The position numbers and the translations under genes were made by a program. A stretch of DNA of 12,790 nt from Hyphomonas sp. UBA5111 (lineage in GTDB: Bacteria; Pseudomonadota; Alphaproteobacteria; Caulobacterales; Hyphomonadaceae). Shown one piece after another: positions 7,579 to 12,790 of the stretch. The stretch spans positions 47,352 through 60,141 of the forward strand of contig DHZF01000024.1 in assembly GCA_002414505.1 (NCBI GenBank), in the 5' to 3' direction. Numbering within the stretch: position 1 is the stretch's first letter; each line of letters opens with the position of its first letter. The notes beneath the pieces were generated by a model, which saw nothing but the letters and a program-made list of their open reading frames with translations, searched no databases and was not told the origin of the DNA.

Positions 7579-9044
7579 GAGCCTTCCCACCAGGCCCGGC
7601 CATCCCGGTCCATCATCATGGCGGCTGCAAGTGGGCCATCCGACCCGGCCGAATAGGCTTCCGGGGGTTCACCGGACTGTTCCCAGGCTTCGATCAGACC
7701 ATCAACCCACGTCCATGCCGCTTCGACTTCATCCTTGCGCATGAACAGGGACAGGTTTCCGCGCACCACATCCATCAGGAGGCGCTCATAGGCATCTGGA
7801 TACCGTACCGTGAAGCTCTCGGCATAGGAAAGGTTCAGCGGCAAGGATTTGACACGCAGGCCGCCCGGCCCCGGCTCCTTGATCTGCACGAACAGGCGGA
7901 CGCCTTCATCCGGCTGCAGACGAATGACCAGCCTGTTCGCGCTTTCATACCCTTCCCCGAACAGGGAATGCGGCGTCGGCTTGAACTGAATGATGATATC
8001 CGAGTGCCGGTGCGACATGCGCTTGCCGGTCCGCAGATAGAACGGCACGCCTGCCCAGCGCCAATTGTCGATATTGGCCTTGATTGCCACAAAGGTCTCG
8101 GTTGAGCTGACCGTCTCCGAGCTGAGCTCTTCGAGGTATCCCTTGACCGGCTTGCCATCCTTGACGCCCGCCTTGTATTGCCCCCGGACGGTCTGCTTCT
8201 TCGCAGCCTCGCCCGTGATGGGCGTCAGCGCGTTCAGCACCTTGATCTTCTCGGTACGCACATCGTCATCTTCGAGCTGGTTCGGTGGCTCCATCGCCGT
8301 CAGGCACAGCAGCTGGAGCATGTGGTTCTGCACCATGTCCCGCAGGGCGCCGGACTTGTCATAGTAATCGGCCCTGCCCTCCAGGCCGAGATCCTCGGCG
8401 ACGGTGATCTGGACATGGTCAACATAGTTGCGCGACCAGATCGGTTCGAACAGCATATTGGCGAAGCGCAGCACCATGAGGTTCTGCACCGTCTCCTTGC
8501 CGAGATAATGGTCGATCCGGAAAACCTGCCGCTCTGCATAGACTTCGGCGACGCCATCATTGATGGCCTTGGCGGATTCGAGATCCGTCCCAATGGGCTT
8601 CTCAAGCACGACCCGCGTATTGCCGTGCGACAGGCCAGCCTTTCCGAGTGCCTGACAAATCTGAACGTAAAGGCGCGGAGATGTGGCGAGATAGAACACG
8701 CATGGCCGGTCATCATCGAGCGTCAGGAAGGATTTCAGCGTCGCCCAATCGGCATCTTCCTGAGTGGCATCAATGGAGACGTAATGGATCAGTTTCTCGA
8801 ACTTGGTCCATTCCTTGGCATCCCAATTGTCGCCGGAAGCAGACTCGCAGGCCTCCTTGGCCATCTTGCGATATTCCTTGCTGTCCATCTCGCTGCGGGC
8901 CGTTCCGACAATGCAGCTGGATTCGGGGATCTGTCCGTCAAGCCACCGGTGAAACAGGGCCGGCAGGAGCTTTCGCCGGGAAAGGTCGCCGGTGCCGCCG
9001 AAGATAACGATGTCGAAGGGTTCGACGGGGATGAATTTTGCCAT
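7575..9044 (-). CDS. zwf: Glucose-6-phosphate 1-dehydrogenase
   Basis: Zwf oxidises glucose-6-phosphate to 6-phosphoglucono-lactone with NAD(P)+, the entry to the ED pathway. The protein has 489 residues, normal length. The N-terminal Rossmann motif is GGTGDLSRRKLLPAL (16-30), EKPIG is at 148-152, and the active-site signature RIDHYLGKE is at 176-184. H241 (QNHMLQ) is at the position of the catalytic base. RWAGVPFYLRTGK in the C-terminal half is also typical. The ATG at 9044 is preceded by GGAG (9053-9056) with 8-nt spacing. It is the first gene of the operon, so the 274 bp upstream controls all five genes. Cofactor preference cannot be settled by eye. Confidence 0.97.
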   Translation of the reverse strand: MAKFIPVEPFDIVIFGGTGDLSRRKLLPALFHRWLDGQIPESSCIVGTARSEMDSKEYRKMAKEACESASGDNWDAKEWTKFEKLIHYVSIDATQEDADWATLKSFLTLDDDRPCVFYLATSPRLYVQICQALGKAGLSHGNTRVVLEKPIGTDLESAKAINDGVAEVYAERQVFRIDHYLGKETVQNLMVLRFANMLFEPIWSRNYVDHVQITVAEDLGLEGRADYYDKSGALRDMVQNHMLQLLCLTAMEPPNQLEDDDVRTEKIKVLNALTPITGEAAKKQTVRGQYKAGVKDGKPVKGYLEELSSETVSSTETFVAIKANIDNWRWAGVPFYLRTGKRMSHRHSDIIIQFKPTPHSLFGEGYESANRLVIRLQPDEGVRLFVQIKEPGPGGLRVKSLPLNLSYAESFTVRYPDAYERLLMDVVRGNLSLFMRKDEVEAAWTWVDGLIEAWEQSGEPPEAYSAGSDGPLAAAMMMDRDGRAWWEGS

Positions 9045-9057
9045 CAGGCAGTCTCCA

Positions 9058-9065
9058 GAACGTTC
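9058..9065. promoter_or_regulatory. CG-centred palindrome beside the zwf Shine-Dalgarno
   Basis: GAACGTTC is an 8-bp perfect palindrome centred on CpG, one base upstream of the zwf GGAG. LacI-family operators commonly have a central CG, into which the hinge helix inserts. An AACGTT core also occurs in the regulator's own leader at 9280-9285. GAACGTTC also appears at 1923-1930, in the unrelated purB region, so chance is a real alternative. Confidence 0.25.
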
Positions 9066-9126
9066 GGGGTGAACATTGTGCGGGATAAGGTCAAAAATGG
9101 ACTGTTCCCAGGTGTTTTCCAGTGTT

Positions 9127-9143
9127 TCAGGCTATTAGCCTGA
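9127..9143. promoter_or_regulatory. Perfect 17-bp palindrome upstream of zwf
   Basis: TCAGGCTA (9127-9134), a central T, and TAGCCTGA (9136-9143) form an exact inverted repeat, long enough to suggest a real protein-binding site. It lies about 83 bp before the zwf start codon and differs in sequence from the palindrome at 9220-9238, so a second regulator is possible. No U-tract follows on either strand. Confidence 0.5.
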
Positions 9144-9170
9144 CTCGGAAAGACGGCATGCCGCAAATTT

Positions 9171-9200
9171 TGGTATCGCCATTCTGCATTTGGCATCGCC
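9171..9200. repeat. Direct repeat TGGYATCGCC with 20-bp spacing
   Basis: TGGTATCGCC (9171-9180) recurs as TGGCATCGCC (9191-9200), nine of ten bases identical; each copy is preceded by TT. The 20-bp period is about two helical turns, placing both copies on the same face of the DNA, as expected for tandem activator or repressor half-sites. They lie just upstream of the candidate regulator -10 element at 9210-9215. Confidence 0.4.
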
Positions 9201-9209
9201 TCCCCGGCC

Positions 9210-9215
9210 TATTAT
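9210..9215 (+). promoter_or_regulatory. Candidate -10 element for the LacI-family gene
   Basis: TATTAT (9210-9215) matches the -10 consensus at five of six positions and reads towards the regulator gene. The hexamer 17 bp upstream, CATTTG (9187-9192), is a poor -35, so an activator may be needed or the call may be wrong. The implied transcription start near 9222 falls inside the 19-bp palindrome at 9220-9238. Confidence 0.35.
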
Positions 9216-9219
9216 GTTT

Positions 9220-9238
9220 CTCTGCAAAATTTGCAGAG
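9220..9238. promoter_or_regulatory. Perfect 19-bp palindrome, likely operator
   Basis: CTCTGCAAA (9220-9228), a central A, and TTTGCAGAG (9230-9238) are exact reverse complements. The element begins four bases after the candidate -10 of the regulator gene, the classic place for a repressor operator. Autoregulation by the LacI-family protein encoded at 9319 is the simplest reading. An imperfect relative of the core (GCAAATTTTG) lies at 9163-9172. The factor that binds is inferred. Confidence 0.55.
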
Positions 9239-9277
9239 TCTTTGTTCAAGGGTCTGGACGAATGGACCAGACATGTG

Positions 9278-9287
9278 ACAACGTTGT
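9278..9287. promoter_or_regulatory. CG-centred 10-bp palindrome in the regulator's leader
   Basis: ACAACGTTGT is a perfect palindrome with the AACGTT core common among LacI-family operators. It lies 18 bp upstream of the regulator's ribosome binding site. Ten base pairs is short enough that chance cannot be ruled out. Confidence 0.3.
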
Positions 9288-9304
9288 TTTTGGGGTTCAT
9301 AAGC

Positions 9305-9310
9305 GGAGGA
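9305..9310 (+). promoter_or_regulatory. Ribosome binding site fixing the LacI-family start
   Basis: GGAGGA lies 8 nt before the ATG at 9319 and is the strongest Shine-Dalgarno in the window. It decides between this start and upstream in-frame ATGs, which lack such a site and would add 43 or fewer residues unlike the family before the helix-turn-helix. Confidence 0.75.
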
Positions 9311-9318
9311 AGCACAGG

Positions 9319-10335
9319 ATGTCCAGCACAAGAACGCGGTTGGAAGATCTTGCTGCGATCGCAGGTGTCTCCATCGCCACCGTTTCGCGCGCCCTCAACA
9401 ACAGTCCCGCCGTCAATGATGAGACCAAACGCCGGGTCTGGAAGATTGCTCGCGAGCACAATTACAATTTCCGTCCCTCCATGCCGGCGCTCCTGTCCGG
9501 CGCTGCCGCAACCATTGCAGTCGTGGTGCCCACGCTGGCCGGTCGTCAGACCGAGGTTTCGGATCCTTTTTTCCAGGAATTGATTGGCGGGCTCAGCGAA
9601 GCCGGGCGCGCAGCCGGATGCGATGTGCTGATCTCTTATCTGGCCCCCAAGAACCAGGACGATCTCGCCTCGATCATGACGGCGAACCGCGCCGAGGGCG
9701 TGATCTTTCTGGGCCAGAGCTTCCTGCACGAGCGATTCAACCAGCTTGCCGAGGCTGAAAGCCGTTTCATTGTCTGGGGCGCTGAAATTCCGGGACAGAA
9801 ATATTGCTCGGTCGGATCGGACAATCTGCGGGGTGGCAAGCGGGTCACTTCGCACCTCCTGAATCTGGGGCGCCGGCGGATTGCTTTTGTCGGTGACACT
9901 TCCAATCCGGAAATCCTGCAACGCTATGAAGGCTACATCGCGGCGCATCGGCGCGCGGACGTGCCGCTCGACGCGGATCTGACCCTGCAGTCCAGTTTCG
10001 ATGTCGAATCGGCCGAAGCCGCCATTGCCAGCTTGCTGGAACGCGGCGTCAAATTCGATGCCGTGGTCGGGGCGAATGACTTGATTGCGTTGGCGGCCAT
10101 TCGCAGCCTGCTCAAGGAAGGCGTACGCGTACCAGACGATGTTTCAGTCGTCGGCTATGACGATCTCCAGCTGTCGGCCTATGGCTATCCCGCGCTGACC
10201 ACGATCTCGCAGGAGCCTGCCCGGGCCGGGCGAATGCTCGTCGCAAAGCTGATCGCGTCAGCGGACACAGGCAGTATGCGGTCCGAACGCCTGCCGACTG
10301 AGCTTGTTGTCCGGGAATCGTGCGGCCTCGCCTAG
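9319..10335 (+). CDS. LacI-family transcriptional regulator
   Basis: A 338-residue DNA-binding repressor or activator. The helix-turn-helix is at residues 8-27 (LEDLAAIAGVSIATVSRALN), and the periplasmic-binding-protein-like effector domain runs from about residue 66 to the end, with family motifs FVGD (190-193) and VPDDVSVVGYDD (271-282). The hinge (about 51-66) is unusual: it looks about two residues shorter than in PurR, contains a proline within PSMPALLSG, and lacks the common A-R-S-L pattern. The effector cannot be named; a sugar or sugar phosphate is likely from context. It is divergent from the ED operon and convergent with the GH13 gene, so both are candidate targets, and the palindromes at 9127-9287 are candidate operators. 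The start is fixed by GGAGGA at 9305. Confidence 0.93.
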   Translation: MSSTRTRLEDLAAIAGVSIATVSRALNNSPAVNDETKRRVWKIAREHNYNFRPSMPALLSGAAATIAVVVPTLAGRQTEVSDPFFQELIGGLSEAGRAAGCDVLISYLAPKNQDDLASIMTANRAEGVIFLGQSFLHERFNQLAEAESRFIVWGAEIPGQKYCSVGSDNLRGGKRVTSHLLNLGRRRIAFVGDTSNPEILQRYEGYIAAHRRADVPLDADLTLQSSFDVESAEAAIASLLERGVKFDAVVGANDLIALAAIRSLLKEGVRVPDDVSVVGYDDLQLSAYGYPALTTISQEPARAGRMLVAKLIASADTGSMRSERLPTELVVRESCGLA

Positions 10336-11960
10336 AGCCGCGCAATCCGGCACGAATAGGGTAGGACGCTTTTATCGGCTGCGCCATCAAATCCTGCGGA
10401 TGCAAGAATTTGTTCAGCTGAAGCGCCCGCGATTGGCGCGGTTAACTCCGTGCCTCCGAAATTGAAGACGCACTCGACCGTTTCACTTTCGTAGATTCGA
10501 TGAAACACGAGCAAGTCTCCTGACGCCTCCTGAAACGCGATATCCCCATATCGCAACGCATCTGAATCGGAGCGCACCGCAGCCAAAAGGCGTGTAAACG
10601 CAAGCGCCGAATTCGGCTCAGCCTCCTGAACGTCGACCGCCCGTGCGGCATGGCCTTGCCCGATCGGCAACCAGGGCCGCGCTTCACTGAAGCCGCAATA
10701 GGGTCCGGCCTCAAACCACGGCATCGGTGTTCGCGCGCCATCGCGGCCAAGGGTACGCGGCCAGTTTGCAATCGCTTCCGGGTCCTGCAGGTCTTCCAAA
10801 GGGATTTCCGCCTGTGGCAGGCCCAGCTCCTCGCCCTGATACAGGATCGGATTACCACGGAGGCAAAAGAGCAAAGCATTGGTCAGTTTCGCGCGAACAC
10901 TCTCGTCCACGTCATCGAACCAGCGACTGACGCAGCGCGGCGCATCATGGTTCGAGAACGCCCAGGACGGCCAACCCTCACTGGGCGCTCCCAGCCAGTT
11001 GCTTTGCGACGTAGCCACTGCCTCGGCGCTCAGGCGCTTTGCATAAAGGAAATCGAAGCTATAGGCGGAATTGAGATGCGTCTCTCCCTCTGTATAGGCG
11101 CGCATTTCCTTGAGCGGCTGCAGCCCCGGAACCTCGGCCACGGAGAAAATATCGCCATACTCATCCATCAACCCCCTCAACCGCCGGAGGAATACCGGCA
11201 GGTCCGGATGGGACTGATTATGGACATGTTCCTGCAAATCGAACGGTCGTGACACGTTTCTGGGAGCGGGTGATCTGGCCGGATTGTCCCGGAACTCCGG
11301 ATCGAACAGGGAGAAATTCAATGCGTCCAGCCGGAACCCGTCGACGCCGCGATCCAGCCAGAACCGCATGACGTCGATCAGGGCTTGCTGAACCTCTGGA
11401 TTATGGAGATTGAGCTGCGGTTGGCTCGGCAGGAAATTGTGCATGAAATATTGCTGTCGGCGCGCATCCCACGTCCAGGACGGTCCGCCGAAGACGGCTT
11501 GCCAATTGTTCGGGGGCGTTCCATCCGGTTTCGGATCCTTCCAGACATACCAGTCCGCGCGCGCATTCGTGCGATCCTGACGGCTTTCCGCGAACCATGC
11601 ATGCGCATCAGACGAGTGCGCATACACCTGATCGATAATCACTTTGAGACCGAGCGCGTGGGCACGCTCCAGCAACCGATCAAAATCGCCCAGCGTCCCG
11701 AAAACCGGGTCTACATCGCAATAATTGGCCACGTCATAGCCGAAATCCTTCATGGGCGAGGTGAAGAAGGGCGAGATCCAAATGCCATCCACCCCAAGAG
11801 ACGCGATATGGTCGAGACGCTGTGTGATGCCGTTCAGATCTCCAACGCCGTCCCCATTCGTATCCTGGTAAGAGCGCGGATAGATCTGGTAGATCACCGC
11901 CCCTTTCCACCAGGGATGAGGCGATTGGGGGTTGGGTGCGTTCGACATGGCCAAGGTCAT
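10332..11960 (-). CDS. GH13 alpha-glucosidase (oligo-1,6-glucosidase/sucrose-hydrolase subgroup)
   Basis: A 542-residue retaining glycoside hydrolase of family GH13. The N-terminus has WWKGAVIYQIYPRSY (17-31) and the calcium-loop motif DTNGDGVGDLNG (33-44). The catalytic triad is nucleophile D212 (GFRLDALNF), acid/base E276 (FSVAEVPG) and transition-state stabiliser D339 (FSNHDAPR). No signal peptide is seen, so it should act in the cytoplasm on imported maltose-like or sucrose-like sugars and release glucose for Glk. Exact specificity is not readable by eye; the resemblance is to bacterial alpha-glucosidases such as the Halomonas enzyme. In-frame ATGs lie at 11960 and 11948 (MSNAPN), and neither has a strong Shine-Dalgarno. 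Its TAG shares the CTAG at 10332-10335 with the stop of the regulator gene. Confidence 0.93.
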   Translation of the reverse strand: MTLAMSNAPNPQSPHPWWKGAVIYQIYPRSYQDTNGDGVGDLNGITQRLDHIASLGVDGIWISPFFTSPMKDFGYDVANYCDVDPVFGTLGDFDRLLERAHALGLKVIIDQVYAHSSDAHAWFAESRQDRTNARADWYVWKDPKPDGTPPNNWQAVFGGPSWTWDARRQQYFMHNFLPSQPQLNLHNPEVQQALIDVMRFWLDRGVDGFRLDALNFSLFDPEFRDNPARSPAPRNVSRPFDLQEHVHNQSHPDLPVFLRRLRGLMDEYGDIFSVAEVPGLQPLKEMRAYTEGETHLNSAYSFDFLYAKRLSAEAVATSQSNWLGAPSEGWPSWAFSNHDAPRCVSRWFDDVDESVRAKLTNALLFCLRGNPILYQGEELGLPQAEIPLEDLQDPEAIANWPRTLGRDGARTPMPWFEAGPYCGFSEARPWLPIGQGHAARAVDVQEAEPNSALAFTRLLAAVRSDSDALRYGDIAFQEASGDLLVFHRIYESETVECVFNFGGTELTAPIAGASAEQILASAGFDGAADKSVLPYSCRIARL

Positions 11961-11994
11961 TTCCGTTGATTCCGGGCCAGCATCGCATCGCTCC

Positions 11995-12010
11995 GCGATT
12001 TTTCAATCGC
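11995..12010. promoter_or_regulatory. Inverted repeat upstream of the GH13 gene
   Basis: GCGATT (11995-12000) and AATCGC (12005-12010) form a perfect 6-bp stem with a 4-nt loop, 34 bp upstream of the GH13 start. It could be an operator or leader hairpin. It does not resemble the palindromes between zwf and the regulator gene, so it gives no support for shared control. Confidence 0.2.
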
Positions 12011-12072
12011 ACGAATGCGCGCCCGATACAGCTACGACATCAGGCAAGCGGGAGGAAAAATGGAAATACGCC

Positions 12073-12148
12073 TGGCAGGGGCAGCAGGACTCGAACCCGC
12101 GACCCTCGGTTTTGGAGACCGATGCTCTACCAACTGAGCTATACCCCT
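12073..12148 (-). tRNA. tRNA-Trp (anticodon CCA)
   Basis: Read on the minus strand, 76 nt fold into a full cloverleaf. The acceptor stem AGGGGTA/TGCCCCT has one G-T wobble. The D arm is GCTCAGTTGGTAGAGC, the anticodon stem is TCGGT/ACCGA with loop CTCCAAA, and the T arm is GCGGG-TTCGAGT-CCTGC. The anticodon is CCA, reading UGG, so it carries tryptophan. The terminal CCA is encoded (12073-12075). It lies 112 bp upstream of the GH13 gene on the same strand, with only a short T-run (12055-12060 seen from the minus strand) and no hairpin terminator between. No duplicated 3' end or integrase suggests an attachment site. Confidence 0.96.
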
Positions 12149-12221
12149 TCAGGCGAAACAGCGGTTTGCCTCAAATGCCGTCATGCCGCAAGACTAGAGC
12201 TTCAGCCCTTGGAGAAAAACT

Positions 12222-12764
12222 GTGTCCCGCATTCCCTATCCTGAAATTGATGCCCTTTCTGATGACAACAAGGCCTTTCTGGAGAAGCTCGCGCCGCTCA
12301 ATCTCTTCCGAATGCTGTCGCATGCGCCCCATTTGCTCAAACCCTTTGTCGGCTTGGGCACGGCTTTCCTCCAGCAGGGAAAGCTGGACCCGGTCACCCG
12401 GGAATGCGTCATCCTGCGTGTCGGATACTTGTCCAATGCCAAGTATGAGACCACCCAGCACGAAGCAATCGGCTTGGCGGTCGGCATGGATGAAGAGCTG
12501 ATAGCGGCGGTGAAAGCCGGGCCTCACGCTGACGGTTTGAGCCACGAGCAGAAGCTTGCGCTGACTTTCACCGACCATCTGGTGACCCACCCCCACCCCT
12601 CTGATGGGGCGCTCAAGCCGGTCCTCAAACATTTTGGCACCCCCCTGCTGGAAGAGCTCGTCCTGCTGATCGGCTATTACATGATGGTCTGCCGGTTCCT
12701 TGAAACCTTTGGTGTGGAAGTCGAAGAGGGCGGCCCCAAGGGGGCTGAGATCACCCGGACCTGA
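12222..12764 (+). CDS. Carboxymuconolactone decarboxylase/AhpD-like family protein
   Basis: A 180-residue all-alpha protein of the carboxymuconolactone decarboxylase (CMD) superfamily. The family core runs from about residue 57 (DPVTRECVILRVGYLSNAKY) to 92, with the conserved Y75-E76 and H80. The CxxC that gives AhpD its peroxidase activity is absent; its place reads SNAKYETTQH. It is therefore closer to CMD-like proteins of unknown role than to AhpD. C62 and C156 are isolated. The start is GTG at 12222, supported by TTGGAG at 12209-12214. No signal peptide is visible. It stands alone downstream of a divergent tRNA gene, so context does not suggest a pathway. Confidence 0.85.
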   Translation: MSRIPYPEIDALSDDNKAFLEKLAPLNLFRMLSHAPHLLKPFVGLGTAFLQQGKLDPVTRECVILRVGYLSNAKYETTQHEAIGLAVGMDEELIAAVKAGPHADGLSHEQKLALTFTDHLVTHPHPSDGALKPVLKHFGTPLLEELVLLIGYYMMVCRFLETFGVEVEEGGPKGAEITRT

Positions 12765-12775
12765 CCGCCAGACAC

Positions 12776-12790
12776 AAAAAGGCCGCCCTT
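12776..12790. terminator. Possible terminator cut by the right edge
   Basis: Eleven bases after the CMD-family stop lies AAAAA followed by GGCCGCCC, a common left half of a bidirectional intrinsic terminator. The matching GGGCGGCC and T-tract would lie just beyond the window. Only half is visible, so this is a guess from form. Confidence 0.3.

Noticed and set aside
8178..9143. A 321-codon plus-strand frame opposite zwf
   Set aside because: Shadow of zwf; no recognisable domain, and it runs into the control region without a credible stop or context.
9252..9272. Inverted repeat GTCTGG/CCAGAC with 9-bp spacer
   Set aside because: Six-base arms at this spacing are expected by chance fairly often in a region of this size; it was not given its own operator entry beside the two much longer palindromes.
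9190..9318. N-terminal extension of the LacI-family regulator
   Set aside because: LacI-family proteins begin close to the helix-turn-helix; the extension would cover the 19-bp palindrome and ignore the strong GGAGGA before 9319.
12073..12148. tRNA-Trp as an integration site for a mobile element
   Set aside because: No integrase, no repeated tRNA 3' end and no change in gene character on either side were found within the window.

Overview
The window looks like chromosomal DNA of a GC-rich, aerobic alphaproteobacterium. Three things point there: an alphaproteobacterial/mitochondrial-type NuoA-NuoB pair, a complete Entner-Doudoroff (ED) gene set in one operon, and a purB whose active-site numbering matches the short bacterial type. 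My best guess is the Hyphomonadaceae or Caulobacterales neighbourhood, but that rests on general resemblance and was not tested by a search. There are no insertion sequences, CRISPR arrays or phage genes.

Layout from left to right. (1) 1-715, minus strand: start of the respiratory complex I operon, nuoA then nuoB, which is cut by the left edge. (2) 957-1892, minus: an exported protein made of eight 23-residue repeats followed by a peptidoglycan-binding domain. (3) 2113-3411, plus: purB, divergent from the repeat gene, with a candidate promoter and a perfect 8-bp inverted repeat in its leader. (4) 3431-9044, minus: a tightly packed five-gene operon, zwf-pgl-edd-glk-eda. Neighbouring stop and start codons overlap or lie 4 nt apart. 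(5) 9045-9318: a 274-bp divergent control region rich in palindromes. (6) 9319-10335, plus: a LacI-family regulator. (7) 10332-11960, minus: a cytoplasmic GH13 alpha-glucosidase, convergent with the regulator and sharing a CTAG that holds both stop codons. (8) 12073-12148, minus: tRNA-Trp(CCA). (9) 12222-12764, plus: a carboxymuconolactone decarboxylase/AhpD-like protein without the redox CxxC.

How the genes fit together: the alpha-glucosidase would release glucose from imported oligosaccharides, and glucokinase phosphorylates it. Zwf, Pgl, Edd and Eda then carry glucose-6-phosphate to pyruvate plus glyceraldehyde-3-phosphate. The LacI-family protein is the obvious candidate regulator of this module. 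No sugar transporter or outer-membrane receptor lies in the window. The longest stretch without a gene is the 274-bp control region.

Most of the window is ordinary central metabolism. The points most worth following up are the operator-like palindromes between zwf and the regulator, the repeat protein of unknown function, and the shared stop codon of the regulator and glucosidase genes.
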